A stretch of DNA of 64,000 nt from Marivirga lumbricoides. Lineage in GTDB: Bacteria > Bacteroidota > Bacteroidia > Cytophagales > Cyclobacteriaceae. The position numbers and the translations under genes were made by a program. The notes under the pieces are model-generated. The model ran no database searches and was not told the DNA's origin. It saw nothing but the letters and a program-made list of their open reading frames with translations. The stretch lies in NCBI RefSeq assembly GCF_014636295.1, contig NZ_BMEC01000004.1, positions 230,234 through 294,233 of the forward strand, written 5' to 3'. Positions 7,710 to 17,692 of the stretch are shown here, one piece after another (the first letter of the stretch is position 1; each line of letters starts with the position of its first letter).

Positions 7710-10154
7710 TCACTCGCAAAAGCTTCCAATAGGGCTTCCAGGTGGTAAATCATTGCTTTCTTTTACCTCATACTCCATCGGCTGCTCTAAAAACAGATCA
7801 ATTTGCGTTTTAAGATAGCTCCCATGAGCTCTTCTTCCGCTTTGTGAGAGGAAAGTGTTAGTAGTTGCATAATCAGCAATTTGCTTTAAGTGAGCCATTA
7901 ACTCAGCCTGCACCAGTGGAGAATTTGCACTGTTTTGCAGGCTTTTCATCAGTTGCATCACATAAGCATGCTGCACTGTCATTTGAATAGCACCGTAGTA
8001 GTTTTGTTGTTGTTTACTTTTAAACAAGGTGCTGAATACTTTATTTAACACTTCGGCAACTCCCGGGTTTTCAGAATTTCTGCTGTTAAACTCAACAAGT
8101 CGGGCCATTCTTTGAGGGTGCAACAGTAATTCAAAAACCATAGCGGAAGCTTGCTCTGCTGCACCAATTGCATCAAAAGTAACACCAGTTCTTCCTTTTA
8201 ACAATTCACGATTGTCGTAGTAGGAGAGTGGACGAGGGTGAATCTGCATCAGTAAATCTTCAGGTAAAGCCAGGTTTTCAGGAGCCACTGCTTTGAGAAG
8301 ACTATTTACAGCCTCCATTTGCCATTGTGGTGCAATTATTTTCATGGTTTCCTGACTGTCTCCTTTCACTTTGTAATTATAGTCCATGCCACCTACCAGT
8401 TTAACTGCAGCTTCTGCCTGGTAGCGGTGTAAAAAGTAAATAGGAATTAGTACATCCTGAATTTTAGCTAAAGGCTCATCTTCTTTCACAACAGATTGCC
8501 CCATTTTATTAAGTACTTTCTCTCTAACAGTTAATAGGTGATTTAAAGCTACTACCGGGTCTTTACCATTATCCCACAGATGAGCAAAAGCATGTGCCCC
8601 ACCAGTTGTTCTTGCGTCATAATCTGAAACAAACCGTAAACCTTCGTCACTGGCTTTATTAAGTAATTGATTGAGTGTCTCTTTCTTATTTTCACTATCA
8701 GTAAATTGTTTATAACCATAAGTTATCGCTACTTTATCCCATTCACCAATGCCTGAATCATATGCATTAGATAGATCAATATTTCCTTTGTCATCGATAC
8801 TGATGTTAGGGTGGGGGTAATCCATTACTGAAGCATCATTGAAAGTGCTGGCAATATAATTATGGGCAAGGCCTAAAGTATGCCCCACCTCATGTGCAGA
8901 TAGCTGCCTCAGTCTTGCTAATGCCATTTTCTCCATACCAGGATTGACTTCATTATTTTCATAGCCTGCCAATAATCCCAAAGCGATCAGGAAGTCCTGT
9001 CGAACTCGTAATGAGCCTAAAGTAACGTGGCCTTTTATGATTTCCCCTGTTCTTGGATCCACCACACTGGCACCATAACTCCATCCTCTTGTGGACCGAT
9101 GTACCCACTGAATTACATTGTACCTGATATCGAGTGGATCAGCATCTTCAGGGAGCATTTCTACCTGGAAAGCATCGATATATCCTGCTGCTTCAAACGC
9201 CTGATTCCACCAACGGGCTCCATCAAGAAGTGCTGATTTAACTGGTTCAGGAGTGCCTGGATCTAAATAGTATACAATAGGTTCTATTGCCTTACTTTTA
9301 GCTGCCTCAGGGTCTGCTTTTTGTAACCTGTGTTTGTTAATGTATCTTCTATTGATGTCTTCTGAAATAGGAACGCTGTAGTCCTTATAACCAGTCCCGA
9401 AATATCCTGCTCTTACATCGAATTCCCGTGGTTCAAAGTTATCATCAGGTAATTCAACAAAGGAGTGGTGTTGCCTTACAGTAATGTGTTGCGGATCAGG
9501 TGTAACGGATCGTATTTCCCAATTGGAAGGTTCTCCTGCGAAGGAAATCCAAAAATCCAGCTCAGTATTTTTTGGGAAATTTCCTGAACCTTCACGATGG
9601 AAAGCAGAATAATCTTTTTTGAATTGATAATTGCCTTGTCTCTGATTTTTTAATGAGTTAGCCACTCCATGTGCATCTCTAAGAAAAAAATCTGTGGCAT
9701 CTACCAATATTGACCAATCCTGTTGTGCTACTATATCAAATGCAAAAATAATCGATCTGGAAAATGCATCTTCCACTGATTTTTTTTCTGCTTCATTGTC
9801 AGTAGATGCTCTGTAGCCATAGTTAGGCTGAAATAGAAAAACTTTCTTTCCTATTTTCTCAAATTTCACTATTCTGGAATCACCGATTTGCCCTCTGTCT
9901 AATCCAATATCATTGGAACCTACTCCCGCAGAAAGATAATTAACGTATAAAAACTCCGTATTGAGCTTATCGATTTCCAGTAAAATCTTACCTGATTTTT
10001 CATCCCAATAGTAGTTAAAGTAACCACTGAATTTTTCCGCATCTGTAATATTCTTCTGCCATTCAGAAGTGGTGGTGGTAGTATTACTTACTTTTTGATT
10101 GGACTTGCAGGAGGCAAAAATTGCCAGAAATAAAAGAAAAAGATAGACTCTCAT
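7710..10154 (-). CDS. zinc-dependent metzincin metalloprotease lipoprotein (DUF5117/DUF4953 type)
   Basis: I place the start at the ATG 10152-10154, giving an 814-residue product with a lipoprotein signal (LFLLFLAIFASC). An upstream in-frame ATG at 10205 would add 17 residues before the signal and is less likely. The N-terminal half matches the DUF5117 region (GSNDIGLDRGQIG, RIVKFEKIG). The catalytic motif HEVGHTLGLAHNY (HExxHxxGxxH) is at about residue 420, followed by SVMDYPHPN, the metzincin Met-turn. The C-terminal third resembles the associated DUF4953 region. It should be a surface or periplasmic peptidase; substrate unknown. It is monocistronic and divergent from the next gene. Confidence 0.9.
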   Translation of the reverse strand: MRVYLFLLFLAIFASCKSNQKVSNTTTTTSEWQKNITDAEKFSGYFNYYWDEKSGKILLEIDKLNTEFLYVNYLSAGVGSNDIGLDRGQIGDSRIVKFEKIGKKVFLFQPNYGYRASTDNEAEKKSVEDAFSRSIIFAFDIVAQQDWSILVDATDFFLRDAHGVANSLKNQRQGNYQFKKDYSAFHREGSGNFPKNTELDFWISFAGEPSNWEIRSVTPDPQHITVRQHHSFVELPDDNFEPREFDVRAGYFGTGYKDYSVPISEDINRRYINKHRLQKADPEAAKSKAIEPIVYYLDPGTPEPVKSALLDGARWWNQAFEAAGYIDAFQVEMLPEDADPLDIRYNVIQWVHRSTRGWSYGASVVDPRTGEIIKGHVTLGSLRVRQDFLIALGLLAGYENNEVNPGMEKMALARLRQLSAHEVGHTLGLAHNYIASTFNDASVMDYPHPNISIDDKGNIDLSNAYDSGIGEWDKVAITYGYKQFTDSENKKETLNQLLNKASDEGLRFVSDYDARTTGGAHAFAHLWDNGKDPVVALNHLLTVREKVLNKMGQSVVKEDEPLAKIQDVLIPIYFLHRYQAEAAVKLVGGMDYNYKVKGDSQETMKIIAPQWQMEAVNSLLKAVAPENLALPEDLLMQIHPRPLSYYDNRELLKGRTGVTFDAIGAAEQASAMVFELLLHPQRMARLVEFNSRNSENPGVAEVLNKVFSTLFKSKQQQNYYGAIQMTVQHAYVMQLMKSLQNSANSPLVQAELMAHLKQIADYATTNTFLSQSGRRAHGSYLKTQIDLFLEQPMEYEVKESNDLPPGSPIGSFCE

Positions 10155-10274
10155 TGTAATTTTTTTTTCGGAATATAAGCAAAACTTCAGAAGCATGAAA
10201 TTCAATTGTTTCTAATGGTATAAATTTCAGCCTTTAATGGTACATAATTTCGTTTTTGCATGTCAGATCATTTT

Positions 10275-10330
10275 TTTCAATTTATTTTCATTTCTGAGTA
10301 AGATTAACGAAATTGGAAAATAAATTGAAA
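10275..10330. promoter_or_regulatory. perfect 15-bp inverted repeat in a divergent promoter region
   Basis: TTTCAATTTATTTTC (10275-10289) is repeated inverted at 10316-10330 with a 26-base spacer. It lies between the divergent metalloprotease and SpoIIAA-like genes, ending 31 bp before the latter's start. It could be an operator or a 5'-UTR hairpin. The sequence is A/T-rich, which raises the chance of coincidence. Confidence 0.4.
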
Positions 10331-10361
10331 TATTTATATTATACCGATAAATTTTAATGTT

Positions 10362-10748
10362 ATGTCTTTTAGTAAAGTGATTGAATATAAGTCTATAAAA
10401 ATAGTATATACTAATATTGTTGGTACAGCCGGAAGTGAAGCCGTTCCTACTTTTGATAAGGTTCAAAAGTTAGTAGCAGAATTTCCTGATCACTCGGTGC
10501 TTTCCTGTGTAAATGCCACCAATGCTCGTTTTAACACAGAATTGCTCTCTAAAATTAAAGAGACTGTTAAAAAGAACAACCCTAAGGCAAAGGCAACAGT
10601 GGTTTGTGGGTTGAACAAATTATCTTCACTTATTTTAAATTCCATTATTGCTGCTACCGGCAGGCAAATGAAGTTATTTGACACGGAGGAAGAAGGATTT
10701 GAATGGCTCTACGAATACGAAATGAAGACTACAGGAGTGGTAGGGTAA
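10362..10748 (+). CDS. small SpoIIAA-like / STAS-fold protein of unknown function
   Basis: The 128-residue soluble protein has alternating beta strands and helices (IKIVYTNIVGT, HSVLSCVNATNARFNTELL, KAKATVVCGLNK, RQMKLFDTEEEGFEWLYE) that resemble SpoIIAA-like/STAS-SEC14 proteins. It has no signal peptide and no recognisable phosphorylatable Ser motif that I can name. It stands alone between a divergent metalloprotease and a YheT-type hydrolase. Function unknown. Confidence 0.75.
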   Translation: MSFSKVIEYKSIKIVYTNIVGTAGSEAVPTFDKVQKLVAEFPDHSVLSCVNATNARFNTELLSKIKETVKKNNPKAKATVVCGLNKLSSLILNSIIAATGRQMKLFDTEEEGFEWLYEYEMKTTGVVG

Positions 10749-10954
10749 TTAAGTTGAAAAAACTTCAGCTATATCTGGTAAAGGAAATCATGCCAGAGAA
10801 AGTGTTAGAATTTTATTTACGTGATTAGTTAGGGATGACTTGTGAAGGATTGATTTATTCAATCTCTACTAAAAAGCTTTTAGCTTAATTTTCCATTCAG
10901 ATCGGTGTATTCACCATATTTAATGTAATTTTACATCAGTCAAAATTTGAGTGA

Positions 10955-11917
10955 ATGCCTGTTATCTTCAACAAAACCTATAAAAACCCTTTCTATGCTT
11001 TTAATCACCACATGGAAACAATTTTCCCGAGTGCTCTGAGAAAGGTGAAAGGAGTTAGTTATACCCGCGAGAGAATTAATACGCCTGATGATGATTTTCT
11101 GGATATTGACTGGCTTCGATCAGGAAATGAGCGCTTACTCATAGTATCTCATGGATTGGAAGGGAGTTCCACCAGACCCTACGTGAAAGGAATAGCCAAA
11201 ATCTTTCATCAGAATGGGTGGGATGTTTTAGCATGGAATTGCAGAAGTTGCAGTGAAGAAATGAACAAGACGCAAATTCTGTATCATCACGGCTTTACGC
11301 AAGATTTGGAAACTATTGTTGAACGAGCAACTTCTGATGCTTACACCAATATTTGTATGGTAGGATTCAGCATGGGAGGAAGTCTGACACTGAAATATTT
11401 GGGAGAAAACGGTGCTGATTTGCCTTCAGAAATAAAAGGAGGTATGGCTGTAAGCGTGCCTTGCGATTTAGAGAGTAGTTCAAAAATGCTTTCATTAAAA
11501 GGAAACAAATTTTACCAAAATCGGTTTATGCGAAAGCTAACAAAAAAAATGATGTGGAAAAATGAGCAGTTTCCTGGGTTAATCGAGGTGAAACCATGGA
11601 AACTTTTTCGGAATTTCCATGAATTTGACACTCATTATTCTGCTAAAATGTTTGGTTTTAAAGATGCTGCTGATTTTTACACAAATGTTCAATGTCTGCC
11701 TTATCTGGAGCATATTAAAGTACCTTCTTTGATTTTAAATGCATTAAACGACCCTATGCTTTCCGATACATGTTTTCCTCAGGAAATCGCAGATAGAATG
11801 GATAATTTAACCCTGGAAATCTCGGATAAAGGAGGGCACGTAGGTTTTATGCAGGCAGGAAAGGAATTTACCTATGCAGAAGAACGTGCTTTGCAATTCT
11901 TTAGTGAACTGGTTTGA
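10955..11917 (+). CDS. YheT-family alpha/beta hydrolase
   Basis: The 320-residue protein has the alpha/beta hydrolase fold. The oxyanion segment SHGLEGSSTRPYVKGIA, the WNCRSCSEEMN segment, and the nucleophile elbow GFSMGGSLTLKYLGE (Ser at about residue 138) are typical of the YheT/ABHD1-3 group. The likely acid is the Asp in LNALNDPMLSD and the likely His is in DKGGHVGF. Substrates of bacterial YheT are not established; acyl esters are plausible. The next gene starts 13 bp downstream, so the two are probably cotranscribed. Confidence 0.9.
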   Translation: MPVIFNKTYKNPFYAFNHHMETIFPSALRKVKGVSYTRERINTPDDDFLDIDWLRSGNERLLIVSHGLEGSSTRPYVKGIAKIFHQNGWDVLAWNCRSCSEEMNKTQILYHHGFTQDLETIVERATSDAYTNICMVGFSMGGSLTLKYLGENGADLPSEIKGGMAVSVPCDLESSSKMLSLKGNKFYQNRFMRKLTKKMMWKNEQFPGLIEVKPWKLFRNFHEFDTHYSAKMFGFKDAADFYTNVQCLPYLEHIKVPSLILNALNDPMLSDTCFPQEIADRMDNLTLEISDKGGHVGFMQAGKEFTYAEERALQFFSELV

Positions 11918-11930
11918 AATTATACAGTGA

Positions 11931-12560
11931 ATGATTCAGAAAGAAGAAATAGTTGATAATATAGGAAGCTTTTTGCATGATTTCGTCTATTCCAAAATAC
12001 CTGGAAAGGAAGTGTTTGAACAAGGTTTTGCAGAAGGAAGGAAGCTCATTTTGTTGAATGTTTCCCCGTATGCTGATGGCATGATGCTTGAAGTACTGCT
12101 GGGTATTTCAATGCTTGAAGTAGAAAATATTTTGCATGAATTTTCAAACAGGGTTTTTCATCCGCAAGATATTAGTCTGACCTACTGGAAATCATTGTCA
12201 TCATTTTCAACCCACCTGCCTAAGAGATATTTTATTTCTTCAGTTTCAGAATTACATCAGATTTTGCCTGACATAGAAGATGTTCTGGTTAAAAAAGGTT
12301 TTTATTGGCTTGATGAATTCTCTGATCAACAAGCTTTGGCTTCTATGATGCATCAGTCAATTGTGTCTAAGGAAGAAGATAATAAGAATTTGTACCTGAT
12401 GAGTCAGCGCAGTTTGATTTTACAAAAGTTGCTTAATAACGTGATTACAGATGCGCTATTTTATACTTATTATGAGACCCTCCAGCTTCATAAAGCACCG
12501 GAAAGCCAGTTGGAAGAATTTTTCAAATTCCGACAATATACGGAAGCTATAGACTTATAA
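11931..12560 (+). CDS. protein of unknown function downstream of YheT hydrolase
   Basis: A 209-residue, mostly helical soluble protein with no signal peptide or membrane segment. I recognise no domain. The short spacing to the YheT-like hydrolase suggests cotranscription. Codon use looks ordinary for the region. Confidence 0.8.
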   Translation: MIQKEEIVDNIGSFLHDFVYSKIPGKEVFEQGFAEGRKLILLNVSPYADGMMLEVLLGISMLEVENILHEFSNRVFHPQDISLTYWKSLSSFSTHLPKRYFISSVSELHQILPDIEDVLVKKGFYWLDEFSDQQALASMMHQSIVSKEEDNKNLYLMSQRSLILQKLLNNVITDALFYTYYETLQLHKAPESQLEEFFKFRQYTEAIDL

Positions 12561-12562
12561 GG

Positions 12563-12652
12563 AATCTAAAATTAGATTATATAATGGGTAACCATTTGTT
12601 GCAAACTTTCAGATACATATCATTGATTCTCTTGTAATTGCCTAATAGGCTC
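12563..12652 (-). repeat. dispersed ~90-bp element, copy 1
   Basis: It starts with a small hairpin (AATCTA-AAAT-TAGATT) and ends with GCCTAATAGGCTC. Two other copies lie at 17693-17783 and 58938-59012. It is 44 bp past the stop of the HrpB-like gene. Read on the minus strand it preserves a peptide frame close to EPIRQLQENQ then YVSE, interrupted by a stop. Confidence 0.8.
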
Positions 12653-12695
12653 AATTAAATAGTAAGAGCTTTATTAAGTTTAACACTCATTCAAG

Positions 12696-14867
12696 CTATA
12701 TTTCTATTTGATTGAGCTTATTTTTTTGCGAAGTGGTTAAGATTTTTCCTGCCAGATTCACTAATTCTAAATCCCTAATTTCCTGATAGATATCTTCTTT
12801 GTTTTCAATGCCATGAGGCAGCCAGCTTTGTGCTGTGGCAGCCATATATTCAATAGTAAGATCAGGCCATGCTTCATCAGGGTATTTGTCCTTCATATTT
12901 TTTATTGAGGCACAAAAGGAGAGAAACTCATCGCTGGCATAAATTAAATCTTCCGGATTTTCTCTGATGGCCTCAATAATAGCTTTTCTCTTTTCACGCG
13001 AATCAGGTTCTTCATCAATGGCAACTTTTTTCAAAATGATCTTTCCGATTCTTAAATCATTAGTCACTTCAAATTCATCTGCTTCAAAATCCCAACTAAC
13101 TGATTTTATGTTTTTTACCAGAGGAGCCAAATCTTTTGGGTTTAAAGGAGCTGCTAAAAATATCTTCCCTAATCCTGCCCGTGCATCTATTGAAGCCACT
13201 GTAAGCCATGGCTCATCTGCCAGTTCATCTTTATGGCCAATGGCAGCAATAGCCCCGTTAGACAATTGAAATTGTGCATTATTCCCTCTTTTAGAGGAAG
13301 CAATTCTATCAGGATAGGCAAGAGCAAGCGTAAATCCGGTTGCATAAGGGTCAGATACAGAATTATCAGCTGCGATATTGAATAATTTTCTATACGAAGC
13401 TGCAATTTTTTCTATTTGCCTAAAAGGTTTCGTTAGGCGATCTTCTTTCCTAAAAGTCCTCAAACGATCTATTCTGTAGCTTATATCTGCACCTTCCTGC
13501 TTGTACAAAGGATCTCTTTCTTCCAGTATAGCTGCTAAGTCTGTTGCGAGTGAAAGATTACCTTTTTCTTCAGATTGGATCAACATGTGTGAAAGGCGGG
13601 GGTGGCAGGGGAGACTATGCATTTTTATTCCCGTTCCTGTAATTCCTTTTTCATCAATTGCTTCCAGGGTATTCAACAGATCGGTTGCCTTGATCATTTT
13701 GTCCAGGGGTGGGGGAGTCAACCAAAATAATTGGTAAGAATCTTGAATTTTTCTTGCAGCTAAATCAAGCGCAAGAGGGGCGAGGTCTTCATTCAATATT
13801 TCGGGTATTCTATGTTTGCTTCTGGATTGATTTTCTGCTTCGGACCACATCCTATAACAAACTCCGGCAGATACACGGCCAGCACGTCCGGATCTTTGGT
13901 CTGCTTCATCCTGTGAAATTGCCTGCGTAACTAATCTGCTTAAACCAGTATTGGCATCAAAGCGCGAGACCCTGCCAAAACCTGTGTCAATTACTACTTT
14001 TACGCCTTCTATGGTTAAACTGGTTTCTGCAATAGAAGTAGCTAAAACTACCTTTCGCTTCCCTTCCGGATGAGGCTGAATGGCTGCCCACTGTTTATTC
14101 CAGGGGAGCTGACCATATAAAGGGTAGATTGCCAGATCCTTTCTTAGCATTTTCAGCTCTTGTGTTACTGCATTAATTTCGCCTTGCCCGGGTAGAAAAA
14201 CCAGAATATCTCCTTCATGTTGCTGTACAGATTTCCGAATGATGGAAGCTGTCATTTCAGCTAAAAGGTGATAGTCTGTTTCGCCAGCATAAAAAATTTC
14301 GACAGGATATTGTCTCCCTTTACTAATTATTGCTTCAGCTTCCAGTGCCTCGGAGAGCATTTTTTGATTAAGAGTAGCAGACATGATCAAGATTTTCAAA
14401 TCGGGCCTGCTCTTTATTTGGGTATGTCTTGCCAGTGCCAAAGCTACATCAGCATGGATACTGCGCTCATGAAATTCATCAAAAATAAGAATTCCTACAT
14501 CTTTTAATTCAGGATCAGAATCTAACATCCTGCCCAAAATACCTTCTGTTACTACTTCAATAAGTGTGGTCTCACTTATTACAGTTTCAAACCTAATCCG
14601 GTAGCCTACTGTTTTTCCGAGTGGTTCATCAAGAAGGTCAGCCATTCTTTTGGCAATAGATTTGGCTGCCAGCCTTCTTGGTTCAAGCATAATAATTTTC
14701 TTTCCTGCCCTTTTTGCTTCCTCTATTAATGCAAGCGGAATGATGGTACTTTTTCCGGCTCCTGCTTCAGCATTTATAATTAATGTTTGCTGTGTTTTTA
14801 AAGAAGATGTGATAGCAGGAATAATTTCAACAATAGGTAAATCAATTTTGCTTAACTGGAAAGGCAT
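12696..14867 (-). CDS. hrpB: HrpB-like ATP-dependent DEAH-box helicase
   Basis: The 723-residue protein carries all core helicase motifs: Walker A GEAGAGKST (about residue 34), the DEFHERS box, SATLN, SIAETSLTIEGV, and QRSGRAGR. A helicase-associated region and the HrpB C-terminal domain follow. E. coli HrpB is somewhat longer (about 810-820 residues). It is expected to act as a cytoplasmic RNA-type helicase; the bacterial HrpB substrate is not established. Monocistronic. A dispersed repeat lies just after the stop. Confidence 0.9.
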   Translation of the reverse strand: MPFQLSKIDLPIVEIIPAITSSLKTQQTLIINAEAGAGKSTIIPLALIEEAKRAGKKIIMLEPRRLAAKSIAKRMADLLDEPLGKTVGYRIRFETVISETTLIEVVTEGILGRMLDSDPELKDVGILIFDEFHERSIHADVALALARHTQIKSRPDLKILIMSATLNQKMLSEALEAEAIISKGRQYPVEIFYAGETDYHLLAEMTASIIRKSVQQHEGDILVFLPGQGEINAVTQELKMLRKDLAIYPLYGQLPWNKQWAAIQPHPEGKRKVVLATSIAETSLTIEGVKVVIDTGFGRVSRFDANTGLSRLVTQAISQDEADQRSGRAGRVSAGVCYRMWSEAENQSRSKHRIPEILNEDLAPLALDLAARKIQDSYQLFWLTPPPLDKMIKATDLLNTLEAIDEKGITGTGIKMHSLPCHPRLSHMLIQSEEKGNLSLATDLAAILEERDPLYKQEGADISYRIDRLRTFRKEDRLTKPFRQIEKIAASYRKLFNIAADNSVSDPYATGFTLALAYPDRIASSKRGNNAQFQLSNGAIAAIGHKDELADEPWLTVASIDARAGLGKIFLAAPLNPKDLAPLVKNIKSVSWDFEADEFEVTNDLRIGKIILKKVAIDEEPDSREKRKAIIEAIRENPEDLIYASDEFLSFCASIKNMKDKYPDEAWPDLTIEYMAATAQSWLPHGIENKEDIYQEIRDLELVNLAGKILTTSQKNKLNQIEI

Positions 14868-14974
14868 AGAGTGTATTTCAAATTATTTGCTGCGAATTTC
14901 GGTATTATTGTGTTGTTATTTAAATTATACCGCAACAATAACTTTCTGAGAGAAGCGATTGATTCAAAATAAAA

Positions 14975-15000
14975 AAGGAGCCAAATAAATTTGACCCCTT
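14975..15000 (-). terminator. rho-independent terminator after the TonB receptor gene
   Basis: On the minus strand a 12-bp stem with two G-U pairs (AAGGGGTCAAAT / ATTTGGCTCCTT) and a 2-base loop is followed by a T-run. It is 69 bp past the receptor's stop codon. Confidence 0.75.
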
Positions 15001-15068
15001 CTAACCTCCGTTTATTATTTTGAATGCTTTCTTACTATTTTCTATTCACTGTTCTTTAGCTACAAATC

Positions 15069-17540
15069 TTAAAATGATTGTCCTGCATCATCTCCACCCT
15101 TCTGATCTTCATTGGAGATTTTACTTCTTCTTTGGCGCGCTTTATAATCCAGCTTACCAAATTTGTAACCGAAAGTGATTCCAAATGAGCGGAATGGAAT
15201 GGCAAAATTGCTTCTTTGATATAAGTTTTCGCTTTCAATTTCGCTTTCAAATGATTTTCTTTCCATAAAAGGCTCAATAATAGATACACCTATAGATCCT
15301 CTTTCATCCCAAATGGTTTTTTTAGCACCTAAGCCAAATATTGAAAATGAAGGGTTAAAGCCCTGTAAAGTCTGTTGTCTTGGTCTGGCAAAACCAAACA
15401 TATCTATTACCCAGTCGCCTTTGAGTTTGATTGATGAATTAATATTTCCACTTAATAAAAGTGCTGTATTAGAAACATTATTACCTTCAATTACCCCATC
15501 AGCCATGAAATAATTAGCATTTATTCCACCTCTTATCGTCCATATTTTAAATAATTGTGTAGAAATAAAAAGGTTAGCGCCTACATTTTCCTGCTGGCCA
15601 ACGTTGTCGAAAGTTGTTCCTACGGTGTCAGTACTTATAGGGATAACAACAGATTGAATAACCTGATTTATTTGGTTATAGAAAACAGATAGGTTTATGG
15701 ATGTTCCTTTTACAAAAGTGTTGTAACCTAACTCGAAGTTGTCAGAAAGCTCAGGATTCAGGGTTGGATTACCAAAGCTTACGTTTCCAATATTTCCGAT
15801 TTGTTCGTATGGGTTTACATTTCTTAAACTAGGCCTTTGAATTCTTCTATTGTAAGAAGCTTTTACAGAGCTTACTTTACCAAATTTTTGACTTACAATT
15901 ACACTTGGCAACCAGTTTTCATAACTCTGACGGTCAAAATTTTGCTCTGTAGCATCCCTGAAACTTCCGTTCAGGCCGGTATATTCATATCTAACGCCCG
16001 CAATTAACCCCAGTTTTTTAGTGATATTATATTGAGAAGAAATATAACCTGCATATACATCCTGATCATAATAGAAGATATCAGTTCTGTTATCTACTAT
16101 CACGAATTCATTAGCACCTTCAGGTTTTGTTTCATATTCAAAATCACTTTCAATATCTCTTAAAATACTTTTAAATCCACTTTCTAATTTGAAGGTTTCT
16201 CCAAAGGGATGGACATAATCAATTTGTATAGTGTTTTCCCTGTTGTTACCGTCATTATTGTTATTGGCTACTTCGTAATTTGGTGCGGCCGCTAATTGCT
16301 CAATTTCAAATTGTGTATTGTTGATGTTACCATCTATTTTGTAAGATGCAGATAACTCTCTTCCGGGTTGGTCAGGAAACTTCATGATATAATCTAATGA
16401 CCATTCATAACCCGCATTTTGTGAGCTATTATCTGTGTATCTGTCAAATGTGATTACTTCTGATGGAGAAGTATTTTCTACAATGTTTGTTCCGTCTGAA
16501 TTGCTGTTGAATCCTCTTAATCTCAGTGCGGTGGATAAACTGTGGAATGCGTTGAAATCGTAAAAGGCTCCAATATTTCCAAAGTAGCCCAGTCTGTTGC
16601 TTTCGTTTTCACCATTTTGCTCACGAATAAACTCTTCACCCTGAGCGTTAGTGGTTCTCTGGTAAAATTCATTAATAGCGGTTTGAGGCCATGAATAGAA
16701 GGTACTTGCATTAGCATTAAAACCAAACCTTCCTGCCCCGGCATTTAAACCTACTACACCACGATTAATTCGTGTTCCAGCCGTAACATCCACGTTGCCG
16801 GCAAAACCCTGTGGAGTTTGTTTTTTGGTGATAATATTAATAATTCCTGCGGTTCCTTCTCCGTCATACTTAGCCGATGGAGAGGTGATTACTTCAACAT
16901 TTTTTATTTGATCTGCCGGAATCATTTTTAATGCATCTCCCGGGCTGCTACCAAACATGCTACTAGGCTTGCCATTAATCAATATCTGAATATTTTGGCT
17001 ACCTCTTAGCGAAACATTACCATCCTGGTCTACAGATAAGAGCGGAGCTCTTCTAAGTACATCAGAAGCGTCACCACCAGTATTGGCAACATCCTGCTCT
17101 GCATTGTACACTATTCTGTCAATTTTATTCTCGATCACTTCACGCTGACCTGCAACTACCACTTCATCTAAAACATCTGTATCAGTTTTTAAAGCGATGT
17201 TTTCTATATTTACATCAGGAGATTTTGGCGTAAGTTCAATAGTTTGTTGCAAGCTTGTGTAACCTACAAATGAAACCTGCAATTGGTATTGACCTAATTT
17301 TACATTTAATATTTTAAAAGAACCGTCAGCTTCTGTTATTACTCCATTAATAGTTTCACCATTTTTTAATGATTTAATCACCACTGTGGCGTAAGGAATA
17401 GCTTCTTTAGTAGCTTCATCTACAACAGTTCCTGTTACCTTTCCTGTAATTTGAGAGTTAGCAGCGCCATAATCGCCTCTTTGTTGAGCATTTAGCTGAA
17501 GGCTTAATGCCATTGTTATTAGTAATAATAAATTCTTCAT
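15069..17540 (-). CDS. TonB-dependent receptor-type outer-membrane protein with carboxypeptidase-regulatory-like N-terminus
   Basis: The 823-residue protein starts with a signal peptide (LLLLITMALSLQLNAQ). Residues about 32-115 form a CarboxypepD_reg-like beta-sandwich (VTGTVVDEATKEAIPYATVV). A plug domain follows (DASDVLRRAPLLSVDQDGNV, LRGSQNIQILINGKPSSM, VITSPSAKYDGEGTAGIINI), then an outer-membrane beta-barrel matching the 'outer membrane beta-barrel family' group. No SusD partner is nearby, so the ligand cannot be inferred from context. An appropriate -7 box TACCTTTG lies at 17557-17564 on the minus strand. Confidence 0.92.
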   Translation of the reverse strand: MKNLLLLITMALSLQLNAQQRGDYGAANSQITGKVTGTVVDEATKEAIPYATVVIKSLKNGETINGVITEADGSFKILNVKLGQYQLQVSFVGYTSLQQTIELTPKSPDVNIENIALKTDTDVLDEVVVAGQREVIENKIDRIVYNAEQDVANTGGDASDVLRRAPLLSVDQDGNVSLRGSQNIQILINGKPSSMFGSSPGDALKMIPADQIKNVEVITSPSAKYDGEGTAGIINIITKKQTPQGFAGNVDVTAGTRINRGVVGLNAGAGRFGFNANASTFYSWPQTAINEFYQRTTNAQGEEFIREQNGENESNRLGYFGNIGAFYDFNAFHSLSTALRLRGFNSNSDGTNIVENTSPSEVITFDRYTDNSSQNAGYEWSLDYIMKFPDQPGRELSASYKIDGNINNTQFEIEQLAAAPNYEVANNNNDGNNRENTIQIDYVHPFGETFKLESGFKSILRDIESDFEYETKPEGANEFVIVDNRTDIFYYDQDVYAGYISSQYNITKKLGLIAGVRYEYTGLNGSFRDATEQNFDRQSYENWLPSVIVSQKFGKVSSVKASYNRRIQRPSLRNVNPYEQIGNIGNVSFGNPTLNPELSDNFELGYNTFVKGTSINLSVFYNQINQVIQSVVIPISTDTVGTTFDNVGQQENVGANLFISTQLFKIWTIRGGINANYFMADGVIEGNNVSNTALLLSGNINSSIKLKGDWVIDMFGFARPRQQTLQGFNPSFSIFGLGAKKTIWDERGSIGVSIIEPFMERKSFESEIESENLYQRSNFAIPFRSFGITFGYKFGKLDYKARQRRSKISNEDQKGGDDAGQSF

Positions 17541-17556
17541 ATTATAAGTTATTTCA

Positions 17557-17564
17557 CAAAGGTA
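17557..17564 (-). promoter_or_regulatory. Bacteroidetes-type -7 box for the TonB receptor
   Basis: TACCTTTG matches the TAnnTTTG consensus of the Bacteroidetes housekeeping sigma factor and lies 17 bp before the start codon. No convincing -33 TTTG is seen at the expected distance. Confidence 0.45.
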
Positions 17565-17692
17565 GACTCTTTCCTTTAGAGTATGTTTTTTATACTACAT
17601 AAATGGTTAAACTAATCGGTAAGCAAGGTATTAATGAGGATAAGCGGATTGTAAATTAATTACTTGGAATAGCACTTTTCCCTTTTATATGT

